Part shown: one piece after another, positions 48,022 to 57,360 of the stretch
Numbering within the stretch: the first letter of the stretch is position 1
Layout of the letters: each line of letters begins with the position of its first letter
DNA from: Bradyrhizobium sp. AZCC 2176
GTDB lineage: Bacteria; Pseudomonadota; Alphaproteobacteria; Rhizobiales; Xanthobacteraceae
Direction: 5' to 3'
Length of the DNA: 64,000 bases
Assembly (NCBI RefSeq): GCF_036924645.1
Contig: NZ_JAZHRX010000001.1
Location: 2,852,001 to 2,916,000 of the forward strand
Program-made: the position numbers and the translations under genes
The notes under the pieces: generated by a model
What the model saw: the letters and a program-made list of their open reading frames with translations, nothing else
Databases searched by the model: none
What the model was told of the DNA's origin: nothing

Positions 48022-48126
48022 TTTGAGCCGACGAAGAGCAAACTTGCTCGGGCCTGGGCTCGGGCGAGTTTTCTCGATGCCGATGGTTCACCCACGATTC
48101 CTGCGCCGGCAGAGAACGGGAAGTTC

Positions 48127-49614
48127 CTACTTCACCGCCCCGAAGCGGCTGTCGAATGAGTTCGTCGACACGATCGGTGCGGAGCCGGAGACCAGATTGT
48201 CTTTGGCGGCGGGGGCCGGGGTATCCACCGACGGTTTCAGCGGCGGTCGGCTGGCGGCAGCATGCTTGGCGTCGGGCTTCGGCGCCGTAGCCTTCGGCGC
48301 TTCCGGCCGTGGCGGCTCGCTGCGCTTGGCCTCGGGCGCTTTCGGTTGCGAAGGCGGCGTGCTGGCGGTGGCGTCGGCTGCGCCGCCGAGGCCGACCTTG
48401 CGGGCGAGATTGGAGAAGAATCCGTCATTCTGCGCGGTTGGCGCCGCATTGGCGACGCGTGTCGGAGCAGGCGCCGGCGCTGTTGCGGGAGCTGCCGCGG
48501 CGACCAGCTTCGGCTGTTCCGGCGCGCCAGTCAGCAGATTCTCCGACGGCGTACGGCTCTCGGCCGGCGCCCTGGGCGGATTGACGTGGGATGGAATGGT
48601 GCCAGGGGCTCGCGCCATCAGCGACAGGGAGCCGTCGCCGGGTTCCGAAAGGCCGGTGTTGCCCTCAGGGACGCGCGCGGCAAATACCCGGTGCATGCCG
48701 CCGTCGATACCGGTGTTGGTGCGGGCAACCGGCGTTCCCTTGGCGATCAGCCGCGCGGTTTCGGCGAGGTCGGTGGCCTGCTTTTCGCGCACGGCGTCGG
48801 CGACTTCGTCGGGAATCACATAGGCCGGGCACTTGGCCGAAGCATCGAACACCGGGTCACGCGTCGCGTTCGGCGGCTTGACGGCATCGAACACGTACTT
48901 CTTTTCACAGAAATCGACCTTCGGCTCCTGCTTCGTCACCTCGAAATGATCATTGCCTTCCTTGATCATTTTCCAGAACGGCATGTTCGGGTTGTTGCGG
49001 TGCTTGGCCATGTTGGCCGGCGTCATCTTGAACGGATAGGCCTGCAACTGGAACGACTTCTGGCCGCCAAAGAAGGATTCGCGGCCCAGCGAATAGATTT
49101 CCGCGATCTGCTCGTCGGTCATCGCGTAGCAGCCGCGCGAGGAGCAGTCGCCATGCACCATCAACTGCGAGCCGGTGCGGCCGAGCGCCTTGTCGAACGC
49201 GTTGGGATAGCCGGTGTTGAAGGAAAGATAATAGGCCGACTGCGGGTTCATTTGCGCCGGCGAGATCGAATAGAAGCCTTCCGGCGCTTGGCGGTCGCCT
49301 TCGCGGACCTTGGGGCCGAGATCGCCCGACCAGCGGCAGATCGGATAGGTCTTGAGCAGCGCGAAGCGGCCGGAACGGTCCTGCTTCCAGATCTCCAGTT
49401 CGGCTTCCTGCTTGAACAGCCGGACCAGGATCGGCGATTGCAGGTCCATATCTTTCGCCGCCATGTCGGCGATCAGTTTCGGCGGGACCGGCTGGTTGGC
49501 TTTGGCGTTGTTGGCCAGTGAGATGTCATCGCCGTTGCAACTGGCCAGCAGCCCGCCCGCGCCCGCGAGGACAGCCGACGTGACGAGCGCGCGAACCAGC
49601 GAGCGGTTAATCAA
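48127..49614 (-). CDS. L,D-transpeptidase lipoprotein (YkuD/ErfK family) with Ala/Pro-rich tail
   Basis: A 495-residue protein with a lipoprotein signal (LAGAGGLLASC lipobox, Cys near residue 26). The YkuD domain is at about residues 55-215, with the catalytic HGDCSSRGCYAM near residue 152 (His and Cys of the HGxxxxRGC motif). It should cleave or form L,D crosslinks in peptidoglycan. Residues about 320-495 form a low-complexity Ala/Pro/Lys tail, probably disordered, with NDGFFSNLARKVGLGG as the only ordered-looking piece. The layout fits YafK-like murein L,D-transpeptidases. It stands alone. Confidence 0.88.
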   Translation of the reverse strand: MINRSLVRALVTSAVLAGAGGLLASCNGDDISLANNAKANQPVPPKLIADMAAKDMDLQSPILVRLFKQEAELEIWKQDRSGRFALLKTYPICRWSGDLGPKVREGDRQAPEGFYSISPAQMNPQSAYYLSFNTGYPNAFDKALGRTGSQLMVHGDCSSRGCYAMTDEQIAEIYSLGRESFFGGQKSFQLQAYPFKMTPANMAKHRNNPNMPFWKMIKEGNDHFEVTKQEPKVDFCEKKYVFDAVKPPNATRDPVFDASAKCPAYVIPDEVADAVREKQATDLAETARLIAKGTPVARTNTGIDGGMHRVFAARVPEGNTGLSEPGDGSLSLMARAPGTIPSHVNPPRAPAESRTPSENLLTGAPEQPKLVAAAAPATAPAPAPTRVANAAPTAQNDGFFSNLARKVGLGGAADATASTPPSQPKAPEAKRSEPPRPEAPKATAPKPDAKHAAASRPPLKPSVDTPAPAAKDNLVSGSAPIVSTNSFDSRFGAVK

Positions 49615-49895
49615 AGGCTAAGCTCCACACCCACCGGGCATTTTCGCACCCCAAATCACAGCGAACATGCCCTGAAGCCATTGCATAAAATAGTATCCTT
49701 TGACCCTCCGCGCCGCAACCCGAACGCGATGCGCCAGCCGCTTCCACGGCAGGCATGGTCAACAGAGTTTAAAGAACGGGGTCGGGGCCTAATTAGGGCC
49801 GAATCAAGTGATTCGGCGAAATAAAGCACCTTTAAGGCGGCGGTAACGAATGGGATGCCGGGCCGGCCGCTCGATCCAAAGGGGACCAGGGCTAA

Positions 49896-50858
49896 TCAGC
49901 CGAGCTTGCGGCCGATATCGAGGAATTTCTGCCGGCGATGTTGGCGGATGCCGGCCGCGTCCAGATTGCGGAGGTCGTTCAAGGCCTCCGCGATGGCATC
50001 GCCCGTGGCCGCGATCATGGCGGCCGGATCGCGATGGGCGCCGCCGGAAGGCTCTTTCAGGATCTGGTCGATCACGCCGAAGCGCAGCATGTCCTGGGCG
50101 GTGATCTTCATGCCGTTGGCGACTTCCTGCGCCTTGGTGCCGTCGCGCCACAGGATCGAGGAGGCCGCCTCCGGCGAGATCACGCTGTAGATCGCGTGTT
50201 CGAACATCAGCACCTTGTTCGCGGTGGTGATGGCGATGGCGCCGCCCGACATGCCCTCGCCGGTGATGATCGCGACATTGGGGACGCCGAGCGAGAGGCA
50301 GGTGTCGGTCGAGCGCGCGATGGCTTCCGCCACGCCACGCTCCTCGGCGCCGATGCCGGGATAGGCGCCAGCGGAATCGACCAGCGACAGCACGGGAATG
50401 CCGAAACGGTCCGCCATCTCCATCAGCCGGACGGCCTTGCGATAGCCTTCGGGGCGCGCCATGCCGAAATTGTGCTTGATGCGGCCGTCGGTGGTAGCTC
50501 CCTTTTCCTGGCCGACCACGCAGATCGCCTCGCCGCGGAAGCGGCCGAAACCGCCCATCAGCGCCTCATCTTCGGCGAACTTGCGGTCGCCGGCCATCGG
50601 CGTGAATTCCGTGATCAGCGCCCTGACGAAATCGGTGAAGTGCGGGCGCTGCGGATGGCGCGCCACCAGCGTCTTCTGCCACGGCGTCAAATTGGCATAG
50701 AGGTCAGCCAGCGCCTGCTGCGACTTGTCCTCGATGCGCGAAATCTCATCGCCGATGTCGCTGCCGGATGCCGCCAGCGCGCGCAATTCATCGACCTTGG
50801 CCTCGAGTTCGGCGACGGGTTTTTCAAAGTCGAGATAGCTGCGCATCTGATCCGGCAT
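49896..50858 (-). CDS. accA: Acetyl-CoA carboxylase carboxyltransferase subunit alpha
   Basis: A 320-residue alpha subunit of the carboxyltransferase half of acetyl-CoA carboxylase, which with AccD moves CO2 from biotin to acetyl-CoA to make malonyl-CoA. It begins with the N-terminal coiled-coil region (YLDFEKPVAELEAKVDELRAL) and shows GRIKHNFGMARPEGYRKAVRLMEMADRFGIPVLSLVDSAGAYPGIGAEERGVAEAIARS (about residues 125-183) and EGMSGGAIAITTANKVLMFEHAIYSVISPEAASSILWRD, all diagnostic. It lies downstream of xerD on the same strand with a 310-bp spacer that includes a palindromic repeat. Confidence 0.96.
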   Translation of the reverse strand: MPDQMRSYLDFEKPVAELEAKVDELRALAASGSDIGDEISRIEDKSQQALADLYANLTPWQKTLVARHPQRPHFTDFVRALITEFTPMAGDRKFAEDEALMGGFGRFRGEAICVVGQEKGATTDGRIKHNFGMARPEGYRKAVRLMEMADRFGIPVLSLVDSAGAYPGIGAEERGVAEAIARSTDTCLSLGVPNVAIITGEGMSGGAIAITTANKVLMFEHAIYSVISPEAASSILWRDGTKAQEVANGMKITAQDMLRFGVIDQILKEPSGGAHRDPAAMIAATGDAIAEALNDLRNLDAAGIRQHRRQKFLDIGRKLG

Positions 50859-51073
50859 CGAGACAATATAGGTAACAACGTGCTTTGAGGCGAAGCGGTT
50901 TCGATTCGCTTAAGGAAAGCGCGCATCTTCAATGATTTAGCATGCATCTCGGTCCGGATGACCCGGTTTGCCGAAAGCGCGCCAAACAAGGCCGCGGGCG
51001 GGAGACGGCTGTTTCGGGGGAGACGCCGCGGAAGTCAAGGCGTCAGTCAGACTTGATCGCCGAATGCATTCCC

Positions 51074-51154
51074 GTACCCCGGATGGAGCGGAGCCAATCC
51101 GGGACCGCTGCTTGCTGCAAGACCCCGGATTTCGCTGCGCTCCATTCGGGCTAC
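51074..51154. repeat. Palindromic repeat, family B
   Basis: GTACCCCGGATGGAGCGGAG and GCGCTCCATTCGGGCTAC are the inverted ends, with ATCCGGGACC and GACCCCGGAT in the centre. It lies between the xerD and accA genes. Confidence 0.85.
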
Positions 51155-51168
51155 ACTGGCTACGCGCC

Positions 51169-52143
51169 TTACTTCTCCGCCAGCGGGTGCAGGTCGCGCA
51201 CCAGGCTTTTCAGCCGCTCCTCGACTACATGGGTGTAGATCTGCGTGGTGGAGATGTCGGTATGGCCGAGCAGCGTCTGCACGATGCGCAGGTCGGCGCC
51301 ATTGTGCAGCAGGTGGCTGGCAAAGGCATGGCGCAGCACGTGCGGCGAGACCAGCCGCGGCGCGAGGCCCGATGCCGCTGCCAGTTCCTTCAGGTCGCGG
51401 GCAAAATGCTGCCGCGTCAGATGGCCGCTCTCGCCGAAGGAGGGAAACAGCCACTTTGATGCGACGGCGTTTTTCTTTTTTTCAGGTTTGAGCGCTTCCA
51501 TCGCGGCGAGATAGTCGGCCATCGCCTGCCGCGACGCTTCGTTGAGCGGCACCAGCCGCTCCTTGTTGCCCTTGCCGCGGACCACGATCATGCGGGCGTC
51601 GCGCCGCGAGGCCGACAGCGGCAGCGCCACCAGTTCCGAGACGCGCAAGCCCGTGGCGTAGAGCACTTCCAGCAGGCAATACAGCCGCATCGCGCGCAGC
51701 CGTTGCTGTGGCGACGCGCTCTGGCCTAGCGTCAATTCCTTGGCCCGCGTCAGCATGCGGTCGACGTCCGCGATCGACAGCACTTTCGGCAAGCCCCGGC
51801 CGCGCTTCGGGCCGGACAGGATCGCCGCCGGATCGTCGCTGCGGATGCGCTCGTTCAGGAGGAAGCGGAACAGATGTCGCATCGCCGACAGCCGGCGCGC
51901 TACGCTGGAGGATTTGAAGCCGCGGGCATCGAGGTCGGCGAGGTAGTCGCGCAGCACGTCGGTCTCCGCGGCGGCAAAGTTTTGTCCCTTGCGGCCGAGA
52001 AATTCGGAAAAATCCGTGAGGTCGCGGCGATAGGCGTCAAGCGTGTTGTCGCCCGCCCCCTGTTCCGCCGCGAGCATGTCGAGGAACAGGTTGGTCAGTT
52101 TCGCGTCTGTGGCCGTTTTGCTGGAACGCATTGCCCCCGACAT
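51169..52143 (-). CDS. xerD: Tyrosine recombinase XerD
   Basis: A 324-residue tyrosine recombinase. The N-terminal SAM-like domain (FLDMLAAEQGAGDNTLDAYRRDLTDFSEFL) is followed by the catalytic domain with the R-H-R-H-Y set: ATGLRVSELVALPL near residue 165, VSPHVLRHAFASHLLHNGADLR near residue 265, LLGHTDISTTQIYTHV near residue 296 with the nucleophilic Tyr. XerD acts with XerC at dif to resolve chromosome dimers. It is chromosomal by context rather than part of an island: it lies next to aroK/aroB in the usual core arrangement, divergent from them. Confidence 0.93.
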   Translation of the reverse strand: MSGAMRSSKTATDAKLTNLFLDMLAAEQGAGDNTLDAYRRDLTDFSEFLGRKGQNFAAAETDVLRDYLADLDARGFKSSSVARRLSAMRHLFRFLLNERIRSDDPAAILSGPKRGRGLPKVLSIADVDRMLTRAKELTLGQSASPQQRLRAMRLYCLLEVLYATGLRVSELVALPLSASRRDARMIVVRGKGNKERLVPLNEASRQAMADYLAAMEALKPEKKKNAVASKWLFPSFGESGHLTRQHFARDLKELAAASGLAPRLVSPHVLRHAFASHLLHNGADLRIVQTLLGHTDISTTQIYTHVVEERLKSLVRDLHPLAEK

Positions 52144-52198
52144 TCCGTAACGAGATGCCTCTCCCCGAATTCGTCCCTCACAAATCAGACGATAGCGG

Positions 52199-52345
52199 CT
52201 ATTTCTTGAGGAACTTGTCTGCGGGGATGGTGACCGTCATTTCCCGTGACTTTGGCGTGACGAAGTTCGCCAGCGAAAAAATCACGCCATAGATCACCCC
52301 GGCGATGATGCCGACGGCCGTCAGAAAGCGGAACAAACTGGGCAT
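52199..52345 (-). CDS. Small single-span membrane protein, 48 residues
   Basis: ATG at 52345 opens a 48-codon frame ending at TAG (52199-52201). It begins MPSLFRFLTAVGIIAGV and continues with IYGVIFSLANFV, forming one hydrophobic segment (about residues 5-28), then a basic, hydrophilic tail ending TIPADKFLKK. The gene lies between xerD and aroK, oriented like xerD and divergent from aroK. No strong ribosome binding site is visible, but codon use is normal for the window and I recall such a small protein at this place in related genomes. Function unknown. Confidence 0.6.
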   Translation of the reverse strand: MPSLFRFLTAVGIIAGVIYGVIFSLANFVTPKSREMTVTIPADKFLKK

Positions 52346-52488
52346 AGGGCGCTCAGGGCGGCGAATTAACCAATGAAATCATCCAACATGTTCCCACCCC
52401 CGTGGCAAGAGTCTCTGGCAACGGCATCGATGGGGGTAGTATAGGTGTCGCAGCCGCGGGCAAATCCCGCAAAACGATCGAGTTTTTG

Positions 52489-53121
52489 ATGTCCGAGACC
52501 GCCGCACCGGCACAACCGAGTCCCGCCCAGGAGGCCGACATCACGTCGGCGCTGGGAAGGCGCTCGATCGTGCTGGTCGGCATGATGGGCGCGGGCAAGT
52601 CCACCATCGGCCGGCGACTGGCGGCCCGGCTGCGCCTGCCGTTTCTCGACGCCGATGTCGAGATCGAGGCGGCGGCCGGGATGTCGATCCCGGACATTTT
52701 CGAAATCCATGGCGAGGCGCATTTCCGGGACGGCGAGGCGCGGGTGATCGCGCGGCTGCTCGATGGCGGCCCGGCCGTGATCGCCACCGGGGGCGGCGCC
52801 TTCATGCGCGAGGAGACCCGCAACCGCATCCGCGACAAGGCGGTCTCGATTTGGCTCAAGGCGGATGTCGACGTGATCATGAAGCGCGTCAGACGCCGCG
52901 CCGACCGGCCGCTGCTGCAGACCGAGGATCCGGTTGCCACCGTCAGCCGCCTGCTCGAAGCGCGCGAACCGGTCTATCGCACCGCCGACCTGACGATCGG
53001 CTCGCGCGACGTGCCGCACGACCGCGTCGTCGACGAATGTATCGATGCGCTGCGCGGCCGGCTGTGCGCCGGCGCGCCTTCTGCCCAGCCGACAACCGAC
53101 GGGATCAGCGTTACGCCATGA
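52489..53121 (+). CDS. aroK: Shikimate kinase
   Basis: A 210-residue kinase that phosphorylates shikimate at position 3 using ATP. It shows the P-loop VGMMGAGKSTIGRRLA near residue 30, FLDADVEIE near residue 53 (Asp for Mg2+), FRDGEARVI near residue 80 in place of FRxxE, and TGGGAFMREETRNRI near residue 101, with the lid PLLQTEDP near residue 140. I use ATG 52489 (MSETAAPAQ); an upstream in-frame ATG at 52402 exists. Its stop overlaps the aroB start by 4 nt (ATGA), so the two are translationally coupled. Confidence 0.95.
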   Translation: MSETAAPAQPSPAQEADITSALGRRSIVLVGMMGAGKSTIGRRLAARLRLPFLDADVEIEAAAGMSIPDIFEIHGEAHFRDGEARVIARLLDGGPAVIATGGGAFMREETRNRIRDKAVSIWLKADVDVIMKRVRRRADRPLLQTEDPVATVSRLLEAREPVYRTADLTIGSRDVPHDRVVDECIDALRGRLCAGAPSAQPTTDGISVTP

Positions 53122-54260
53122 CTGCGCCACTGAAACATTCCGCCGACATCACCGTCGACGTAGCTCTCGGCGACCGTGCTTATGACATCGTCATCGGCCG
53201 CGGCGTGCTGGCCTCGCTCGGTGCGCGCGTCGCCGCGTTGCGTCCCGGCGTGCGCACCGCCATCGTCACCGACCGCACCGTGGCCAAGCATTGGCTGGAG
53301 CAAGCCGAGCGTTCGCTGACGGAAGCCGGCATCCCGACGTCGCGCGTCATCGTCGAGGAAGGCGAGGTGTCGAAGACCTATGCCGGGCTCGAAAAGGTTT
53401 CCGAGGCGTTGATCGCGGCCAGGATCGAGCGCAACGATCTGGTGATCGCGCTCGGCGGCGGCGTGGTCGGCGATCTCGCCGGCTTCGCGGCGGCGATCCT
53501 GCGCCGCGGCGTCGATTTCGTGCAGGTGCCGACCTCGCTGCTGGCGCAGGTGGATTCCTCGGTCGGCGGCAAGACCGGCATCAACTCGCCGCAGGGCAAG
53601 AACCTGCTCGGCGCGTTTCATCAGCCGGTGCTGGTGATCGCCGATACATCGGTGCTCGACACGCTGTCGCCGCGCCAGTTCCGTGCGGGCTATGCCGAGG
53701 TCGCCAAATATGGCGTGCTCGGCGATGAAGCCTTCTTCACCTGGCTCGAAACCAACCACGCCGACATCTTCTCCGGCGGCGCGGCGCGCGAGCATGCGAT
53801 TGCGACCTCCTGCCGCGCCAAGGCCGCGATCGTCTCCCGCGACGAACGCGAGAACGGCGAGCGCGCGCTGCTCAATCTCGGCCACACGTTCGGCCATGCG
53901 CTGGAAGCCGCGACCGGCTTTTCAGATCGCCTGTTCCACGGCGAGGGCGTCTCCGTCGGCATGGTGCTGGCAGCGGAATTTTCCGCCAAGCTCGGCATGA
54001 TCTCCGAAGCCGATGCCGCCCGCGTCGAGCGCCATCTTGCTTCGGTCGGCCTGCCGACCCATTTGCAGGACATCGCGGGCTTCGCCCAGGAGGGGCTTGC
54101 GGATGCCGACGCGCTGATGGCGCTGATGGCGCAGGACAAGAAGGTCAAGCGCGGCAGGCTGACCTTCATCCTGCTGCAGGCGGTCGGCCGCGCAGTGGTC
54201 GCAAACGACGTCGAGCCGGCGCCGGTGCGCGATTTCCTGCAACAGAAGTTGTCGGGATGA
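53118..54260 (+). CDS. aroB: 3-dehydroquinate synthase
   Basis: A 380-residue AroB that converts DAHP to 3-dehydroquinate with NAD+ and a divalent metal. Characteristic motifs are EEGEVSKTYAGLEKVSEAL near residue 80, ALGGGVVGDLAGFAAAILRRGVDFVQVPTSLLAQVDSSVGGKTGIN near residues 111-156, and the metal ligand region NLGHTFGHALEA near residue 253 and FHGEGVSVGM near residue 273. The start ATG at 53118 overlaps the aroK stop. The frame upstream belongs to the aroK shadow. It precedes the CNNM/CorC gene by 67 nt on the same strand. Confidence 0.96.
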   Translation: MTAPLKHSADITVDVALGDRAYDIVIGRGVLASLGARVAALRPGVRTAIVTDRTVAKHWLEQAERSLTEAGIPTSRVIVEEGEVSKTYAGLEKVSEALIAARIERNDLVIALGGGVVGDLAGFAAAILRRGVDFVQVPTSLLAQVDSSVGGKTGINSPQGKNLLGAFHQPVLVIADTSVLDTLSPRQFRAGYAEVAKYGVLGDEAFFTWLETNHADIFSGGAAREHAIATSCRAKAAIVSRDERENGERALLNLGHTFGHALEAATGFSDRLFHGEGVSVGMVLAAEFSAKLGMISEADAARVERHLASVGLPTHLQDIAGFAQEGLADADALMALMAQDKKVKRGRLTFILLQAVGRAVVANDVEPAPVRDFLQQKLSG

Positions 54261-54327
54261 GGACGGGATTGTCGGGGCGCAGCTTGACGCAGGCGTCGCG
54301 CGGGGCCGGGGCCGTCACGAGGCATAT

Positions 54328-55680
54328 ATGAGTTCGACTGCGTTTAATCTGCTGCTCGCGATTCTACTGCTCGCGGCCAACGCGTTTTACGTGGCCGCCG
54401 AGTTTGCGCTGGTCAAGAGCCGCGGGTTTCGCATCAGGGCGATGGTCGAGCAGGATCGTTTCGGCGCGCGCCTGCTGCACAGCATGATGGGCAATATCGA
54501 GGCCTATCTCGCCTGCTGCCAGCTCGGTATCACCATGGCCTCGCTCGGCCTCGGTTGGGTCGGCGAACCCACCGTTTCGGCGCTGCTCGAGCCGCTGCTC
54601 GTGCCAATCGGCATGTCAGAACGCACTCTGCACTTCGTGTCGTTTCTGACCGGGTTCCTGGTGTTCTCCTCGCTGCACATCGTGATCGGCGAGCAGGTGC
54701 CGAAGACGCTGGCGATCCGGGAGCCGATGCCGGTGTCTCAATGGATCGCCTATCCGCTGCATCTGTCCTATCTGGTGTTCTGGCCGCTGAACTGGCTGCT
54801 CAACACCGCCTCCCGCGGGATCTTGCGCCTGCTCGGCGTCAAGGAATCCTCTCAGCATGAAATCCTCACCGATTCCGAGATCGAGGGGCTGGTGGAGGAA
54901 TCGGCCGAGCACGGCGGGATCGAAAGCGGTGAAGCCGAATACATTCAAAATGTCTTCCGCTTTGGCGACCTGGCCGTGTCCGACGTCATGGTTCATCGCA
55001 CGGCGATGGTGATGATCAATGCCGATCTGCCGCCGGACGAACTGGTGGGCGAGGTGCTGGCCACCGAATACACTCGCATCCCATTATGGCGCGACAAGCC
55101 GGAGAACATCATCGGCGTGCTGCACGCCAAGGATTTGCTGCGCGCGATCCGCGCGTCCGAAGGCGACACCTCGCACATCAATGTTTCGGCGATCATGCTG
55201 CCGCCCTGGTTCGTGCCGGAGATGCGGCCCTTGTCCGAACAATTGAAGGCGTTTCGCCGCCGCAAGACCCACTTCGCGCTCGTCGTCGACGAATATGGCG
55301 AGGTCGAAGGCATGGTGACGCTGGAAGACGTTCTGGAAGAGATCGTCGGCGATATTTCCGACGAGCATGATGTCGTCGTGGCCGGCGTCCGCGTCCAGGC
55401 TGACGGCTCCGTGGTGGTCGACGGCTCGGTGCCGATCCGTGATCTCAACCGCGCGATGAATTGGCACCTGCCGGACGAGGAGGCAACCACGGTCGCCGGG
55501 CTGGTGATTCACGAGGCGCGCTCGATCCCCGAGCGTGGCCAGAGTTTCACCTTCCACGGCTGCCGCTTCCGTGTGCTGCGCCGCGAGCGCAACCGCATCA
55601 CGGCGCTCAAGATCACGCCGCTGCCGCGCGAAGCCGACGGCGAGGATCCGAAGCCGAAGCGGGCGGGGACGGCGTTCTGA
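54328..55680 (+). CDS. CNNM/CorC-type membrane protein (hemolysin family, DUF21-CBS-CorC_HlyC)
   Basis: A 450-residue protein with a DUF21 membrane domain (about residues 5-200: FNLLLAILLLAANAFYVAAEFALVKSR, AYLACCQLGITMASLGLGWVGEP), two CBS domains (about residues 215-345, starting FGDLAVSDVMVHRTAMVM; HFALVVDEYGEVEGMVTLEDVLEEIVGDI), and a CorC_HlyC C-terminal domain ending LKITPLPRE. Such proteins are linked to Mg2+ or Co2+ efflux; the hemolysin label is historical. It follows aroB on the same strand, an arrangement I recall from related genomes. Confidence 0.9.
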   Translation: MSSTAFNLLLAILLLAANAFYVAAEFALVKSRGFRIRAMVEQDRFGARLLHSMMGNIEAYLACCQLGITMASLGLGWVGEPTVSALLEPLLVPIGMSERTLHFVSFLTGFLVFSSLHIVIGEQVPKTLAIREPMPVSQWIAYPLHLSYLVFWPLNWLLNTASRGILRLLGVKESSQHEILTDSEIEGLVEESAEHGGIESGEAEYIQNVFRFGDLAVSDVMVHRTAMVMINADLPPDELVGEVLATEYTRIPLWRDKPENIIGVLHAKDLLRAIRASEGDTSHINVSAIMLPPWFVPEMRPLSEQLKAFRRRKTHFALVVDEYGEVEGMVTLEDVLEEIVGDISDEHDVVVAGVRVQADGSVVVDGSVPIRDLNRAMNWHLPDEEATTVAGLVIHEARSIPERGQSFTFHGCRFRVLRRERNRITALKITPLPREADGEDPKPKRAGTAF

Positions 55681-55683
55681 GCG

Positions 55684-56586
55684 TTAAGCCGGGATGGCGC
55701 GATTGCCGAGATAGTCATAGGCGACCGCCGCCTTGAAGTCGTCGATCCTGCCGATGATGAGTTGCCGATAGTCTTCGGCGGACCTTGAGCGATCCCGTAC
55801 CAGCGTCAAGCCGCGTGATACCGGAATCAGCAGGTCGCCTGGCGTGTCGCCGCGCAACGAGTGAATGGCCGCAGCATCTCCACCCTGCGCGCCAAGACCC
55901 GGCGCCAGGATGATCGAGCGGGGCAGCAATTGCCGCAGGCGCCGGCCTTCGTGCGGCACCGTCGCGCCTACCACGGCGCCCACGGCATTCAGCCGGGAAT
56001 CATTGTTGGCATTGGCCCCCATTACGGCAATGAGATCGGCGAGGCGATCAGAAACAAGGCGATTGCCCGTCATCTTGTCCTGAAGCCAGCCCGCTCCGGG
56101 ATTGGACGTTCGGCAGAGCACGAACAGGCCCTTGCCGAAGCGGTTCGCGCATTCCACGAAGGGTTCAAGCGTATCCGGCCCCATCAAGGGATTGACGGTC
56201 AGGCAGTCGGCTTCAAAGTCGCCGCTACCGCCGGCCGACGCGGGAGTCAGATAGGCGCGGGCATAGGCTGCGGCGGTCGCGCCAATATCGCCTCGTTTGG
56301 CGTCGAGAATGACACCGATGCCCGCCGCCCTTGCTTTCCTGATCCCGGCAGAGAGCGCCGTCAGGCCCGTCAGTCCACATGCTTCAAAATAGGCCGACTG
56401 AAATTTGACGAAGCCGACGCGTCCTTCGATCGATTCGATCATGAAATTGACGAACCGCTCGATCCACGTGCCGTCGTGGCCGAAAAACTCGGGAATGTCG
56501 GAAAGCGAGGGATCGATGCCGGCGACGAGGTCGCCAAACCTCGCAACGTTTCTTTCGACCAACTCAATCCATGAAGGAGATTCCAT
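55684..56586 (-). CDS. pyrF: Orotidine-5'-phosphate decarboxylase, type 2
   Basis: A 300-residue OMP decarboxylase of the longer type 2 family. It has VAGIDPSLSDIPEFF near residue 22, GFVKFQSAYFEACGLTGLTAL near residue 58, the catalytic VILDAKRGDIGATAAAYARAYL near residue 91 (Asp-Lys-Asp), NPLMGPDTLEPF near residue 130, FVLCRTSNPGAG near residue 154 and the phosphate-binding LAPGLGAQGGDAAAI near residue 227. It makes UMP, the last step of pyrimidine synthesis. Bradyrhizobia usually also carry a shorter type 1 enzyme (from memory), so this could be a second copy or a replacement. The gene is only 3 nt from the convergent CNNM gene. Confidence 0.85.
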   Translation of the reverse strand: MESPSWIELVERNVARFGDLVAGIDPSLSDIPEFFGHDGTWIERFVNFMIESIEGRVGFVKFQSAYFEACGLTGLTALSAGIRKARAAGIGVILDAKRGDIGATAAAYARAYLTPASAGGSGDFEADCLTVNPLMGPDTLEPFVECANRFGKGLFVLCRTSNPGAGWLQDKMTGNRLVSDRLADLIAVMGANANNDSRLNAVGAVVGATVPHEGRRLRQLLPRSIILAPGLGAQGGDAAAIHSLRGDTPGDLLIPVSRGLTLVRDRSRSAEDYRQLIIGRIDDFKAAVAYDYLGNRAIPA

Positions 56587-56750
56587 CTCTTGCCTTCCCG
56601 GGAAAAGACGCCGTCATCGCTTGATTCTGGAGATCGAATAGCATTTCCGGTCGGCAATCTGGCATGAAGTTCGAGTTTCACACCGTTGATTGCCTCCGGG
56701 GCGGCATCCCTTTGTGGCCACGCCGTCCGCGCGCCTCCCAACAGCGCTGA

Positions 56751-57194
56751 TCATTCGATATCGATGGTGATGCCGCTGAGTTTCCACTGGCCGTCGGAGG
56801 GGATGAACCCGAGCTGGTACTTCACCTTCTTGGGGCTCGTGTCGAAACGGCCCTTGAGGCGCAGTACGCCCTTCTCGTCGATTTTGGCTTCCTCCTCGGG
56901 AATGACCGGGCTCGCGACGATCGCGTCGAACACGGCGTGCTTCTCGACCAGGTCCTTGAAAACGGTCCGCAGCTTGTCGGGCGGAAACTGATCGCGGAAC
57001 GGCTTTGAAATCTTGGCGTGCAGAACCGTGAAATTATCCGAAGCCACCGCGTCGTTGAGCGTCACCAGAATGCTCTTGATCAGCACTTCCTGGACAAAGG
57101 AGCTCGGCATATCCAGCGCGTGCGCCTTGATCGAGGAGGCCGCAACCAGCAGTGCCACGGCGACGGCCCATCTGAAGCGTGCCCAATATCGCAT
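56751..57194 (-). CDS. Secreted hypothetical protein
   Basis: A 147-residue protein with a signal peptide (FRWAVAVALLVAASSIKAHA, cleaved near residue 26). The mature part, LDMPSSFVQEVLIKSILVTLNDAVASDNFTVLHAKISKPFRDQFPPDKL, followed by FKDLVEKHAVFDAIVASPVIPEEE and KYQLGFIPSDGQWKLSGITIDI, looks like an NTF2-like alpha/beta protein. I do not recognise a named family. It is probably periplasmic. It lies between pyrF and bolA, on the same strand, with about 165 bp on either side. Confidence 0.65.
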   Translation of the reverse strand: MRYWARFRWAVAVALLVAASSIKAHALDMPSSFVQEVLIKSILVTLNDAVASDNFTVLHAKISKPFRDQFPPDKLRTVFKDLVEKHAVFDAIVASPVIPEEEAKIDEKGVLRLKGRFDTSPKKVKYQLGFIPSDGQWKLSGITIDIE

Positions 57195-57360
57195 CGGACG
57201 ACCCCATCGACCTGCGATGGCATCGGGGTCAGCCCGACCCAGCGTCCGAACGGAACCTCATCCATCGCGGCGGCAATTGTCTCACAGTTGCGGAAACGGT
57301 TCTACCGTCCCTGCCGATCTACACAGGAAGCTGGCGGACACCTTGCGGCGGGGTTGCCAA

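Noticed and set aside
48262..49521. 419-codon plus-strand frame opposite the L,D-transpeptidase gene
   Set aside because: Arg/Ala/Gly-rich shadow of a gene with clear YkuD catalytic motif.
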